NCBI RefSeq assembly: GCF_029784135.1
Contig: NC_073746.1
Location: forward strand, 109,896,661-109,960,660
Direction: 5' to 3'
Source: Toxorhynchites rutilus septentrionalis
Taxonomy: Eukaryota > Arthropoda > Insecta > Diptera > Culicidae
Length of the DNA: 64,000 bases
Shown here one piece after another: positions 23,901-31,704 of the stretch (the stretch's first letter is position 1; the number at the start of each line of letters is the position of its first letter). The position numbers and the translations under genes were made by a program. Below the pieces are notes generated by a model. That model was not told the origin of the DNA. It saw nothing but the letters and a program-made list of their open reading frames with translations, and made no database searches.

Positions 23901-26900
23901 ACAAGCGAAGATAATATTTAGGAGAACTCCTGATAGGGATCGAAGGCTTCGGGATCCTGTTGAAGGACAGAAAGTTGGTCCTATGAAGGACAGAAAGTCG
24001 GCCTATTGTGCATAAGTAATGTATAGTACGTAGTTCTGCGTTACTGAAGTTTACGAGTAAAAGACTGCTATCGATAGCATATCAAGAAACCCTCGTTGTC
24101 TCGTCGACTTGTATTGTTCTTATTCTTCTTCTTCTTCTTCTTAAATGGCAGTTCAGATTTCTATGAAAAATAACACGCCTTGAATGCATTCTGAGTGGCA
24201 AGATCTAGAATACGCGTGATCACAGTGCATGTTGGAGGAAATTTCTTGGAAGAAAAATTTCCCCAACCAGAACGAGAATCGAACCCAAACCCCCGGCATG
24301 TTAGGTGTGACGCTAACCACTCGACCACGGGAGCACGGACTGTTATAGTCTCACCTTCAAAGAATACTATCAAGGCATGCTTATTTTTTCGATTTCTTTG
24401 ATTTTGAAGGCGAATTGTGAATCGAACGATATTCACATTTTTTTAGAAACTGGCGATCTGCTGCTCAGCCAAGAGCAGCAGATCGCCATCGAGCGCACGC
24501 TTCGAGTCTCAATAATTTCCGACACATACTGCACCATTCATTACTGTTTAGAAATGAAAAATCAACTATCAACTCACCAACATCTCTGTACAGCTCCACG
24601 TCGTCATCGTTGACAGCGTAGTAGTAATCGTACCCGGACGGGTCGTAGCTGCTGGTGTTGTAGTAGTTCTTGCTGCTCTGGCTGCTGTGATGCACGGTCT
24701 TCTGTGGCTGCTCCGGGATGTATCTGCTGGGGGCAGGGGCAGGCGAGGATGTTTCAACTCTGTTGGGAAGACACGTTGGAACCGGGACAGTTTTAGAAGC
24801 GCTCTTTGCACAAAATGGTTCCTCTCGCTTGTATATTGTGCGAGAGAGCGTGCAGCAAAAAACGAAACACAACGAATATATAACATGATTGTTGTATGTA
24901 CAGAGAGGCAGGCAAAAGTTGTATAGTTTTTTTTCGGGGTAAAAACATAGGGTAGTATGTAAGGTCGTGCTTGTCACAAGGGGGAGCAAAACTCCAGAGT
25001 TAGTAGTATACTATTTACACACGTTCTGGTCACCTGATTTGCTCGGGCTCGCGGGTAATATACACTCATATATGGGGGACGAGAAAAAAGAAAACGCCAC
25101 AACATAAATGTGTAGAGAAAGGGTGAAATACTCGTACCTGTTCGGTAGCCGTTCATCGAGTTCCAAGTGATTGTAACGGTTCTTGTTCGGTCGGGTGCTA
25201 ACCGTCGGCTCTTCCGGAGTCTCAGTGGAAGAGCGCCAGCGCTGCTGGCCACGGTTTGGTCGGACGGTATACCGCTTGCGCGATGTCGTCTCACTGGTCG
25301 GAGCAACAGTGGTGGTCGTGGTCGTCCGGGTACTACGCGTCACTACGGGTGGTGGTGGGGTTTGAGTCACACTCGTCGGGGTCGTGTACGTCTTGACAAT
25401 GCCCTTCGCCGTGATGGGCGATCTGGCCGTCGTTCGAAGCAGTTCCTTCGAGGTGGTCTCGTCAATGAGGTTCGAGTTGGAAACGACCGTCGGTCGGGGT
25501 GGTACTCGTGGGCGATTGGCGTTCACGTACGGACGGGTAGTCGTTTTGTTCTGGTAACGGGGAATGTCACCGAAGGGTTTGATACCCTCGAAAACATCTC
25601 CCGGGAATTTGATGATCGGTGGAATGTCGCTAGTGGTCGGCGAATGGGTTGTAATCGTACTGGGACGCCAGGTGCTCGTTTCGTGCTTATTAGGGTTCAC
25701 ATAGTAGATGTGACCTGACACGGAAGCCTGGGGTCTCGCCGTGGTCAGACTTGGTAGCGGTCTCGGAGCCATGGTCTCGGTCATGGGCGTGTATTTGGAT
25801 TTATTCACCGGGAACCGATACTCGTAGTCGTCTTCATCTTCTTCATCGTAGTACTCTTCTTCCTCTTCCACCGTTGGAGGACTTTGGAAGGTTGGTTTAC
25901 GATTACTGTTCAGCGTGTTCTTCACATACTTCTGCCCATGAGCGTTCTGAATAGCATCCTCATCGTAGTAGTACTCAATGTAACCACGAGTAGGTTTGAC
26001 GGTCGAGGGGCCGTAATACAGCATCGGGTCATACTGCTGCAATGGTTGTAACGATTGTGTGGGTTGCACTGGTTTCAAAGACTGAGCATTTTGCACGGAT
26101 TTCACAGGTGCCAACGGTTGGACGGGCCGAAGATTTGTGGTAGTGTTCTTTGGATAGATTTTTCCAAAGTCCTGCAGTTCATCTAGTAACTTTGTATCCA
26201 CTTGTTTCACGTGATTGTTCTTGATACTGGCGAAGAACTGGTTGTATTCCGCGTTAGGCTGGATGGCGGCCTGTTGATGGTACCGGGGCGTTGTTGATCC
26301 GATGATGGGCTGAAAACCGTGCGTGGATTTGGTCACGAAATAAGTCGACGGTTTCTGGGTGGAATCTTCATAGGTGGGTTTCACTGGGAAGCTGTTGTAG
26401 TTTACGACAGGCTGTATTTTCTGAGGTACCTTCGCACTGCTAGCGTGTGTATTTTGGGGGTAGTATTCCTGCGAATACACGGGAGCTTTCGGAGTTGTGG
26501 ATTGATATCGGCCATTCACTGTGGGAATCGAGTTACTAGCGAACACCGGAGTGTGGGTGTTTGGTCTAATGGAAATTTTCTGTGCCTTAACTTCGTGCAG
26601 ATTGTTCCCAGGGTGCTTTGGGACACTGATGAATGATTCCTTCAGTGGACTGGAGGTGGGTTGGTTGTTGAAAAATCCCCCCACTGAGCTGAAAGCTATG
26701 AATGGATTTCGGTGCGTCGTTGGAGATAGCTTCAACGGCTGAGAAGATGGTTGTGGAGGTGGTGGCGGTACCAGAGGACCTTTCTGGGCCGAGTATTTGT
26801 TGTTGTTGTTCACCGAGATTGGAGTCGATGAGTAGCTGTTTCCGAAATGAAAATACGCAAAGTTGTCTGGAATGTTGTCATCGTCTATGTCTGGCACAGG

Positions 26901-29165
26901 TGTGGAATATTTCTTGTGATTATTCACGAACGCGGCAGCTGTAAATGCGGTCTGGTACTGAGGTGCCCTAGGCGGTTGTTTAGATACCAACAGCGGAAGT
27001 ATCGTTTCCTGGGGATTTATTTTATTGGGTGGTTTGTAGTTCTGGGAGCTCGCTGCTTTGTGATGGCTAGGGATCCCCACCGGTTGTAGGTATTGGCCCT
27101 GTTGTTTGGCTTTAGCGTATGCTTCGAGGTAGTCGTTATAGCTGTTGATTTCTTTTTTATTGTATGTCTGCTGCTGAAAATGTCGAGCATCGGATTTGGC
27201 GTCCGTGTTGGAACCCGCCGGGAATGGGAACAAATCGTAACCTTGTGGGGAAAAGTTGTTTCTATTGTCCAACGAGCTAAACTGCCAATTCTCGAGAGGT
27301 CTCAACTGACGGATACTGCGGAGGTTTTCGTCACTGTCAACGGATTCTTCGAGATCTGTTGGATCGATCACTTTGGTGGAGTCGGGAGACTCCTCACCAT
27401 CGGACCGTTTGACGGGCTGACTTTGCTTGACGGTGTCTGTGTTTTCGTTGTTTGTAATCGGATCGATTGATGGGTCTTTTGGGTCATCGTTGGTTGTCGC
27501 TTTGGTGTCTTGCGAGGCCACGTCACGTTTCTTACGATCGTGCACTTTGGTGTGCTCCGATTGATGGTCAAGGTCTTGTAGTGCGTCTTCGTCACTGTGT
27601 GCGAATTTGAAACGGAAGTTAAGGTTGAAGTATTCCAGAATATAATAGATAATAGAATATTGCGAAATTGGAATGCCCGACTTTCTGTGCTAAATATCAT
27701 CGGGTTGGCTTACGTTAGTATCCTTGGGGAGGTGGGAGAAAATCTTTTGACTTACCTGAATGGTTGAGGTTGAGCACTGTACGCGAAGGAACCTACTTTA
27801 GCGTGTGTTGGGATGGCGTTCACACTGGGTTGCTGCAGAATACCGTCACGGTCACGCTGAACTTGGGTCACAGTGCTGGGTTGGCCCCGATAAACACGTT
27901 GCTGCCGATCAGACTCATCCTCTTCCACTGGTGGGAGTGTGTCGTGAGCTTCCGCATAGAGCTGTTGGAGGATCGTGCTGTTAAACCGTGGTCATAGTCA
28001 AACAAAACTATCGAATTGATTACCTTGGCAATATCTTCCTGGGGTGAATTCTTCGCTTGGCCTCGGTTGGTGATCACAGGGTTTGGATTGGCCGGTGGCG
28101 GAGGTGGAGGCAGTGTGTGAATTCGCTGGACACGTGCCGGAGCCGATGGTTCTGGACCGGATGGGCCGGAGGGTGCGCTTGGGCCCGAAGGGCCAGATGG
28201 GGCCGATGGTGCGGAGGCTCCCATCGAGGAGTACCGAATGCGGGAGAATACTTGCGGAACGCGTGGTGTCACTGCACCTCTGGATGGCGCCGAAGGAGCG
28301 CTGAGTGCCGGAAGATCACAGCCAACGTTACGTGGCCAATCACAGGTCTGCAGCTCGTGGCTATACATCAGTCCACCGGTGCAACTCTCCAGCAGAGCTC
28401 CACCGAATACACACACGTAGTATTGTGTGCAATCGGTAGGGTGTGGATAGTACCCGAATTCTTCGGGACAATTGAAGTCCACCGATGATGAGTGGCTGGA
28501 CTTTGGGTTCGAGCCGAGCGCGCGTGGCTGGGCGGCCCCATTGCGGAAGCTGCGCCTGGTTTGTGCGAGTACATTTTCTGGAAGTAAACAAAAACAGTAA
28601 ACTCAATTAGATCACATCTATGCCGCGATGGGAATCAGCGTAACGGAGGCAGTTTCGTTTGAATGATGCATTTATTTTTGTTGAATTCTCATGGTACGAA
28701 GCCAAAGCTACGCTCACAATTTGTTCCACACCATTCATTGTTAGGCAAACATGGGTTTTTTTGTGAGATCTGCTCAGTGGGAGGTTGATTCTGTCACTGA
28801 CACGCAAATTTTACACTTTTACATTACATGCTGCTGTTGAATTAATGCTGGGATTTGTCTTTGAAAATAACAGCAGCAGCGGTTGCTGCTGCTGGTTGCT
28901 ACCTGAGAAGCGCACAGCTATCAGCTAACGAGATAGCCTTCACGAGATTAGCGTTAATTCATTCGAAGCGCCTAGCACATGAGCACCATGCGGGAATGGT
29001 ACCTTCTCCACGACTGGAAAAATGGCGGGGAGGCACTGGTAATGAGTTTTGAATTAACGAGTCCTCATTGGCACAGGAGATATTGATCTGACTCCTCTCC
29101 GAGGCCTGCGGCTGTGTGAGCATTAGTAAAAGTATTAAAAAACATAAGCCAATTAACCCACCCAT
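7140..29165 (-). CDS. Giant secreted CBM14 chitin-binding, mucin-like protein (CPAP1-type), nine coding exons
   Basis: Joined exons (minus strand): 29165-29093, 28577-28024, 27961-27756, 27594-25138, 24759-24578, 13551-13343, 13272-13226, 12994-12797, 11976-7140. All internal junctions have GT/AG ends and matching phases, giving 2,920 codons and a TGA stop. Residues 1-22 form a signal peptide (GGLIGLCFLILLLML core). Residues 61-111 form one CBM14 domain with six cysteines (C61, C74, C80, C90, C103, C111) plus the aromatic and CDWP landmarks of the family, which binds chitin. The rest is Pro/Thr/Ser/Gln-rich, likely O-glycosylated. One CBM14 plus a signal peptide fits the CPAP1 group of cuticle-associated proteins. 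I do not assign an orthologue. Exon 1 has the weakest donor (GA|GTCAGA), so the 5' end is the least certain part. Confidence 0.85.
9590..10560 (-). repeat. Protein-coding tandem repeats in exon 9
   Basis: Six to seven units of about 45-55 codons, diverged in sequence and length, with the order YTKPEE - SSTERPTT - PRYEIKPDQFEDNKSIRLTL - PRYEISPDQVDYRKT. They correspond to about residues 1781-2104. Some units lack the KSIRLTL half, which suggests unequal recombination within the exon. Confidence 0.85.
11977..12796 (-). other. Intron 8 of the CBM14 mucin gene
   Basis: An intron of 820 bp between donor AAG|GTACAG and acceptor TTCCAACAG. It contains a C-rich patch on the minus strand near 12270 and nothing that looks like a gene or transposon. 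Confidence 0.6.
12797..12994 (-). CDS. Exon 8 of the CBM14 mucin gene
   Basis: Acceptor AAATGCGCACAG, donor ACAAG|GTACAGC, phase 2 on both sides. It encodes NELNSISDRPVLVSSTVRN, then PKYQTAFVTSPVPF, a Thr tract (ARTTTTTSTTTATTPAPP) and QYYTR. The YQTAF motif also occurs in exon 4, which points to internal duplication. Confidence 0.85.
13226..13272 (-). CDS. Exon 7: 47-bp mini-exon
   Basis: The exon sits between ACTCATCCCCAG and ATCAG|GTATTT and encodes LEDDRYNQKQTNTQI plus two bases. I include it because exon 6 ends in phase 0 and exon 8 can only begin in phase 2. This short open segment has good splice signals and converts one phase to the other. The peptide (Gln/Asn/Asp-rich) fits its neighbours. 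Without it the 5' and 3' halves of the gene would not share a frame. Confidence 0.75.
13343..13551 (-). CDS. Exon 6 of the CBM14 mucin gene
   Basis: Acceptor GCTTTTCCGCAG, donor TCACAG|GTAAGT, phases 1 in and 0 out. It encodes EYQPQYNQNNQQSPQQPQ, then a Thr/Ser/Pro-rich part and YQADYDDALVSQ. The composition continues that of exons 4 and 5, and the phase joins exactly to exon 5 across the 11-kb intron. Confidence 0.85.
13762..15029 (+). mobile_element. mariner (DD34D) element, copy B1, complete ends
   Basis: The ends TTGGGTTGGGGAAAAAG and CTTTTTCTCCAACCCAA form inverted repeats that extend through GAAATGTCGTA. TA flanks both (13760-13761 and 15030-15031). At 1,268 bp it has normal mariner length. 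It differs from the A copies in ends and coding sequence. A second copy is B2 at 31705-32877. Confidence 0.93.
13945..14956 (+). pseudogene. mariner transposase, broken (copy B1)
   Basis: Starts MESTKQEIRHTLRFYYLRGK, shifts frame near 14007, and continues as VYGPDTVTIRTAQRWF through the helix-turn-helix region. A second shift near 14275 leads into LDVWVPHELTQK, MVTGDEKW and QDNARPHTS. TAG interrupts the frame at 14535 (NYG stop TLNS). The region before the third Asp carries further damage around 14745. Compared with the A family it lacks about 12 residues (an NVKRKRSWSK-type segment) after the first catalytic Asp. B2 has the same deletion, so it arose before the two copies separated. Confidence 0.9.
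15243..15360 (+). repeat. Possible tRNA-derived SINE fragment
   Basis: GCACCAGTGGCTATGTGGAT is followed some 60 bp later by CTTGGTTCGATACCC, which resembles a B box. The spacing suits a tRNA-like promoter, but the A box is weak and no target duplication was seen. It lies just right of mariner B1. Confidence 0.35.
16965..17110 (+). repeat. Dispersed repeat with GACGTAGGACTACGTC end, copy 1
   Basis: The stretch starts with the imperfect palindrome GACGTAGGACTACGTC, then TAACCGGAAGATATAGG, GGTGAAATGG and GGTTATAACTCGAGCATT. The same order appears inverted at about 49770-49915 (TTATAAGCATTC, CATTTCACCCCC, ACTCCGGTTAGACGTAG). Related TACGTC or CCTACGTC motifs occur near 18683, 19746, 20847 and 21272. 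It may be the end of a MITE family; I cannot name it. Confidence 0.55.
17230..17490 (+). promoter_or_regulatory. Remnant histone-type promoter of the H2A pseudogene
   Basis: GATTGGTCC near 17231 resembles a CCAAT box in reverse, and a T/A-rich AGCTTAAAAATCC lies near 17390. A 5' leader rich in CAACA and CATCA runs up to the ATG at 17491. Upstream sequence kept in place argues for DNA-level duplication, not reverse transcription. Confidence 0.4.
17491..17720 (+). pseudogene. Histone H2A pseudogene
   Basis: The first 20 codons read MSGHGKGGKVKGKAKSRSNR, almost the invariant H2A N-terminus. After VGVEFP the frame is lost. H2A-like pieces return as AERV...ASVHLAGVI at 17584-17630, with a TAG in place of the next codon, and as AAEVIELAGKAARDDEKTRI at 17640-17700. 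Beyond that the docking domain is hard to align. Histone H2A would pair with H2B in nucleosomes, but this copy has stops and shifts and cannot make it. The 3' stem-loop at 17935-17950 belongs to it. Confidence 0.88.
17935..17950 (+). promoter_or_regulatory. Histone mRNA 3' stem-loop (decayed)
   Basis: GGCGCTTATCAGGGCC matches the replication-dependent histone stem-loop (GGCCCT, TATC loop, AGGGCC) with one stem mismatch (G for C at 17938). The context continues with ATTAAACC and CAAAAAAGAG, like the purine-rich downstream element bound by U7 snRNA. It lies about 230 bp past the last recognisable H2A codons, which suggests an insertion in the pseudogene. Confidence 0.75.
18169..18394 (+). mobile_element. 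Tc1-like MITE, 226 bp
   Basis: The ends CAGTAATTTATATTAAG and (complement of the right end) CAGTAAATTACATTTAA are inverted repeats of about 25 bp, flanked by TA at 18167-18168 and 18395-18396. There is no coding capacity. Internally it holds GGACGGACCAGTAATGCGAC and TTCGGGGTCC. Small size, TA target and CAGT ends fit a non-autonomous Tc1-type element. Confidence 0.75.
18400..21569. other. Intronic DNA without a named feature
   Basis: Open frames at 18754-19216 and 20126-20398 show no domain or codon pattern I recognise. GACGTAG-type motifs recur near 18683, 19746 and 20847. I see nothing else that I can support. Confidence 0.5.
21570..22034 (+). pseudogene. Decayed DD37E transposase, middle part
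   Basis: The frame keeps the transposase order: KLYTAMLT, then VMDDEIYANVNFKWFPGQEF (first Asp), a CGLKNDILIATGTVNLEVY match to the CGKRSAPFVMTGTVNGQVY segment of the intact copies, ECLGKRLLSFLKQHD, and LNLASCNYG where the intact protein has PDLASCHYS. The second catalytic Asp is therefore Asn. The N-terminal helix-turn-helix region and the C-terminal Glu region are missing. It is much older than the two intact copies in this window. Confidence 0.82.
22420..23500 (+). pseudogene. Further decayed DD37E transposase fragments
   Basis: At 22425-22500 the frame reads VTINGEIYRKKCLPKRLLSF, matching TVNGQVYLKECLQKRLLPL. At 23160-23500 there are MDDETYDKE, then AICTCGLRSTTFLSQGTI, IYLDECLKKRLLSLYRKHD and (after a stop) PDLATAYTLNHVE, in the order of the intact enzyme and with its second Asp. 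Stops and shifts are many. With 21570-22034 this makes at least three remnants of one family side by side. Confidence 0.7.
24124..24340 (-). repeat. tRNA-derived SINE, copy 1
   Basis: Read on the minus strand, a tRNA-like head gives CCGTGGTCGAGTGGTTAGCG (A box, 24311-24330) and GGGTTCGATTCTC (B box, 24274-24286). A body with GATCACGCGTATTC and GCATTCAAGGCGTGTTAT follows, ending in a GAA repeat at 24124-24141. RNA polymerase III SINEs of this build are common in culicine genomes. The same body occurs at 36083-36290 on the plus strand. Confidence 0.82.
24451..24488. other. Perfect 16-bp inverted repeat (hairpin) in intron 5
   Basis: Arms TGGCGATCTGCTGCTC (24451-24466) and GAGCAGCAGATCGCCA (24473-24488) are exact complements around the loop AGCCAA. 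In the pre-mRNA (minus strand) it would lie about 90 nt past the exon 5 donor. It matches no transposon end seen elsewhere in this window. Confidence 0.85.
24578..24759 (-). CDS. Exon 5 of the CBM14 mucin gene
   Basis: Acceptor GTCTTCCCAACAG, donor GTTG|GTGAGT, phases 2 in and 1 out. It encodes VETSSPAPAPSRYIPEQPQ followed by a Ser/Tyr-rich part (NYYNTSSYDPSGYDYYYAV) and DDDVELYRDV. The intron that follows is about 11 kb. A perfect 16-bp hairpin lies about 90 bp past this donor (24451-24488). Confidence 0.85.
25138..27594 (-). CDS. Exon 4: Pro/Gln/Ser/Thr-rich region with an RKKR site
   Basis: An open exon of 2,457 bp (residues 278-1097), acceptor TTCGCACACAG, donor AACAG|GTACGAG. Near its start the dibasic HDRKKRDVAS (residues 298-301) matches the furin consensus R-X-K/R-R. 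The middle is Gln/Pro/Tyr-rich (LKPVQPTQSLQPLQQ). A very acidic stretch (EEEEEYYDEEDEDDYEY) lies near 25.81-25.87 kb. The last third is Thr/Pro-rich (RSTRTTTTTTVAPTS), as in mucins. The YQTAF motif seen here recurs in exon 8. Confidence 0.93.
27756..27961 (-). CDS. Exon 3 of the CBM14 mucin gene
   Basis: The exon opens after ATCCTCCAACAG and closes at TTCAG|GTAAGT, a near-perfect donor. It encodes 68 codons plus two bases, starting LYAEAHDTLPPVEEDESD and ending SAQPQPF. The segment is acidic at first and then Gln/Pro-rich, without a known domain. Phase 0 in and 2 out agree with both neighbours. Confidence 0.85.
28024..28577 (-). CDS. Exon 2: CBM14 chitin-binding domain
   Basis: Acceptor TTTACTTCCAG, donor AAG|GTAATC, phases 1 in and 0 out. 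It encodes residues 25-209. The CBM14 domain runs from the Cys in DFNCPEEFGYYPHP to the Cys in CDWPRNVGC, with six cysteines spaced as in peritrophin A domains. Then come Ser-Ala-Pro-Gly repeats (PSAPSGPSGP) and a run of seven prolines, a flexible linker. This exon defines the function: chitin binding outside the cell. Confidence 0.93.
29093..29165 (-). CDS. Exon 1: signal peptide of the CBM14 mucin gene
   Basis: Codes MGGLIGLCFLILLLMLTQPQ then ASER, a hydrophobic leader with a plausible cleavage site after QAS. The exon ends with one base of a codon at GA|GTCAGA. This phase matches the acceptor at 28578 and the new codon is AAA (Lys25). Alternative GT sites downstream in the same frame have the wrong phase. 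A signal peptide is expected here because the next exon opens inside the mature protein just before the CBM14 domain. Confidence 0.7.
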
Positions 29166-29990
29166 GCTAGCCAGAAAATTAATTAACCGGTTAATTAGTT
29201 ACGAAAGTGGCTTATCGAATTTGGACATCATATGTCAATGCCAGATATACAAGCTAATTCCCTCGAAGTCCCAACCCAAATGTCACTGCGCATGATGTCT
29301 TCCGCGGCTATTGCCGATCCCACGAACTCAAATAATTGTTTTAATTTCTTTAGTTCGATGATCCCACGCCATACTACTCCCAGAAATGAAAAAGAATCAC
29401 AGTAAATAACAAATTCTGCAACCGGTACAGGCGCTGGTTAATTCCCGCCCATTCCCGCTCTTAGTTCGCTGCAAATAAAACTCCGATCTGTGGGAGGTGT
29501 CCATATACGTCATGAGTCTTTCGATTAAACCAGTGAGATGGGGGTCATTTTAAGGTTATTGGCACCGATGTCCAACTCAGAACTCAGATCCTGTTATTCT
29601 ATTTGGATTCTTCGGTTTGGCTGAGTCACGCACGGCTTACAGGCGCGCTAATGGTGAGCGGAATGTACGCGCATTTGGAGATCACCAATGATCGACTGAC
29701 GCTACATTAGCCGTAGTGGGATTAATGGACAGCGTTTGCTCTCAGAATGATGAGGGATTATGTCAAGAACTCACAACGCCCACACGAGTCTTCCTTCGTG
29801 TTATTCTAAATCACAGCCGACAGTGTGGTTCTAATTCAGATGAAGCTTACTTACAAAAAGTTGATAGCTCTAGCTGTTTGTAGTTTACGAAAAATGTAAA
29901 TGTTGTGTTTGATCGGTGTTCTGTAGGACCCGTAATTGTTACGTTGGATGGCTCAAATGCGGAAAATGTTGGACACTAGAGCAGTTAGGA
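29166..29990. other. Upstream region of the CBM14 mucin gene
   Basis: The promoter of the gene should lie here, if exon 1 is the first exon. I see AATTAATTAACCGGTTAATTAG near 29178-29199, an AT-rich palindromic stretch, but no convincing TATA or initiator that I would annotate. No coding region is supported. Confidence 0.45.
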
Positions 29991-29992
29991 AC

Positions 29993-30540
29993 AGTATATA
30001 AAAAATGTTATCCACCCCTGGTCAATTTTTAAATTTCCTTCAAATAATATAATCAAAATGAGAAGAAGAAATATTTTGAATCAGACCATGTTGCAAAGAC
30101 GTTTAGCGACAATAGATTAATGAAAAAATATCCAAAACAATGCCATACGTGACGGTTATTTTTCTGTCGGTAAAGATTAATTCAAATCATAGTCATGTGA
30201 CATGAAAGAAATCTTGATCAATTTTTGAGATCAGGTGATTGAAATAGCAGTCAAAAATGAAGCAAACAAGTATATCCTTTTTGTTTCGGATATCCATTGG
30301 ATATGTTGTGGCATGAATATGGCAATGGTTTGACATCGCATTGATTCAACAATCTTAGCTGTAATTTCGGGAGCGATTTTGTTCCACTCAGTTGCATTTA
30401 CTAGCCGTAGTTGTTGATGGCTTGTTGGATTATTTTCTCGAACCTAAAATTTCCAAATAGACTTCAAATGTTCTATTGGGTTAAGGAGGGTAGATCATGT
30501 TGGCCAATCCAAAACTTCGAACTTCATCATATGTCCCACG
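29993..30540 (-). pseudogene. Tc1-like transposase relic, C-terminal part
   Basis: On the minus strand from about 30530 the sequence reads VLDWPT, stop, STLLNPIEHLKSIWKF, stop, VRENNPT, then QQLRLVNATEWNKIAPEI and KIVESMRCQTIAI. This is the order of the Tc1 C-terminus (DWPSQSPDLNPIEHLW ... EEWNNIP ... LVESMPRR), including the third acidic residue in NPIEH. The outer end at about 29993 (CAGTATATAAAAAATG) resembles a Tc1 terminus. Stops and lost 5' sequence show it is dead. Confidence 0.7.
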
Positions 30541-30983
30541 ATTTTATTTTAGTCTTATCAATGCCCTTGACTAATGAAGGAGAGGTGTGATAAATGCTAA
30601 CTGCTACTTGCCTAATTATTTTCTAGCTTTTAGTACATTGTTATGTTTAATCATAATCAAATCATTTAACTTAATTTTTTTTTACTTATTTTATTTTCTC
30701 GTTTTTAGTACATTATCTGTTTCATTAGAATATTTCTCTACATATCTCAATCATCCTTTTTTTTGAGATGATATGGAATCAGCTATTTTGTAGCGGCGGC
30801 CAAATTGGATTTTTCAAGATAAGCAGTTTTAAAATTACAGCAGGGATAAAGGTGTTTTATAAATTCGTTCAGTTCCTATTGGTCAAATTTCTATTAGTTT
30901 GGGACAACCCTACAGACAGACAAACATACATACAAACAGTTCAAGCTAAATAAAACCGTTTAATAAAAAATAAAAGTAATTTG

Positions 30984-31700
30984 CTTTTCATTTGATACCC
31001 ATATTAACGGGTTTTTGACATAATATGTAGTCCGCCATTTTGTAGTGGCAGCCATCTTGGATTTGCATTTTTCATAAATAACCGTATTCTACTAGTCAAG
31101 TCCTTTCATTTGATACCCATATTAGTGAGGTTTTGAGAAAATATGTAGTCCGCCATTTTGTAGTGGCAGCCATCTCGGACTTACATTTTTCATAAATACC
31201 CGTATTCTACTAGTCAAGTCCTTTCATTTGATACCTATAATAATAGGGTTTTGAGAGAATGTGTAGTCCGCCATTTTGTAGTGCCATCTTGGATTTGTAT
31301 TTTTCATGAATAACTGTGTTCTACTAGTCAAGCCCTTTCATTTGATACCCATATTAACGGGGTTTTGACATAATATGTAGTCTGCCATTTGGTAGTGGCA
31401 GCCATCTTGGATTTGCATTTTTCATAAATAACCGTATTCTACTAGTCAAGCCCTTTCATTTGATACCCATATTAATGAGGTTTTGAGAACATATATAGTC
31501 CGCCATTTTGTAGTGGCAGCCATCTTGGATTTGTTTTTTTCATAAATAACAGCCATCTTGGATTTGCATTTTTCATAAATAACTGGTCAAGCATTTTCAT
31601 TTGATACCCATATTGATGGGATTTTGGAAAACCCATATCGATGAAGTTTTGAGAAAATATGTGATCCGCCATTTGGAGCGGCCGCCATCTTGAATTTTCG
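30984..31700 (+). repeat. Tandem repeat array, unit about 118 bp, six copies
   Basis: Units start with CTTTCATTTGATACCCATATT at about 30984, 31102, 31220, 31333, 31452 and 31592. Each continues through TAGTCCGCCATTTTGTAG, GGCAGCCATCTTGGATT and TTTTTCATAAATAACC to CTACTAGTCAAG. The last unit is longer and rearranged. A more diverged unit may lie at 30765-30960. The array ends where mariner copy B2 begins. Confidence 0.92.
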
Positions 31701-31704
31701 CTCA

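Larger units (their letters stand above)
13552..24577 (-). other. Intron 5 of the CBM14 mucin gene (about 11 kb)
   Basis: Bounded by donor GTTG|GTGAGT and acceptor TTTTCCGCAG. It is loaded with transposons and relics, listed separately: mariner B1, an H2A pseudogene, a 226-bp MITE, DD37E relics, a tRNA-SINE and a GACGTAG repeat. Stretches at 15.4-16.9, 18.4-21.5 and 22.5-23.1 kb hold no feature I can name. Confidence 0.7.

Noticed and set aside
24274..24330. Possible functional tRNA gene
   Set aside because: A and B boxes are present, but the cloverleaf cannot be completed and a SINE body with a GAA tail follows directly. The same body occurs without the head at 36.1 kb.
28860..28900. CAGCAGCAG/CTGCTGCTG inverted repeat upstream of exon 2
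   Set aside because: It is a short CAG-type microsatellite in intron 1 whose self-complementarity follows from the triplet, so no special function is implied.
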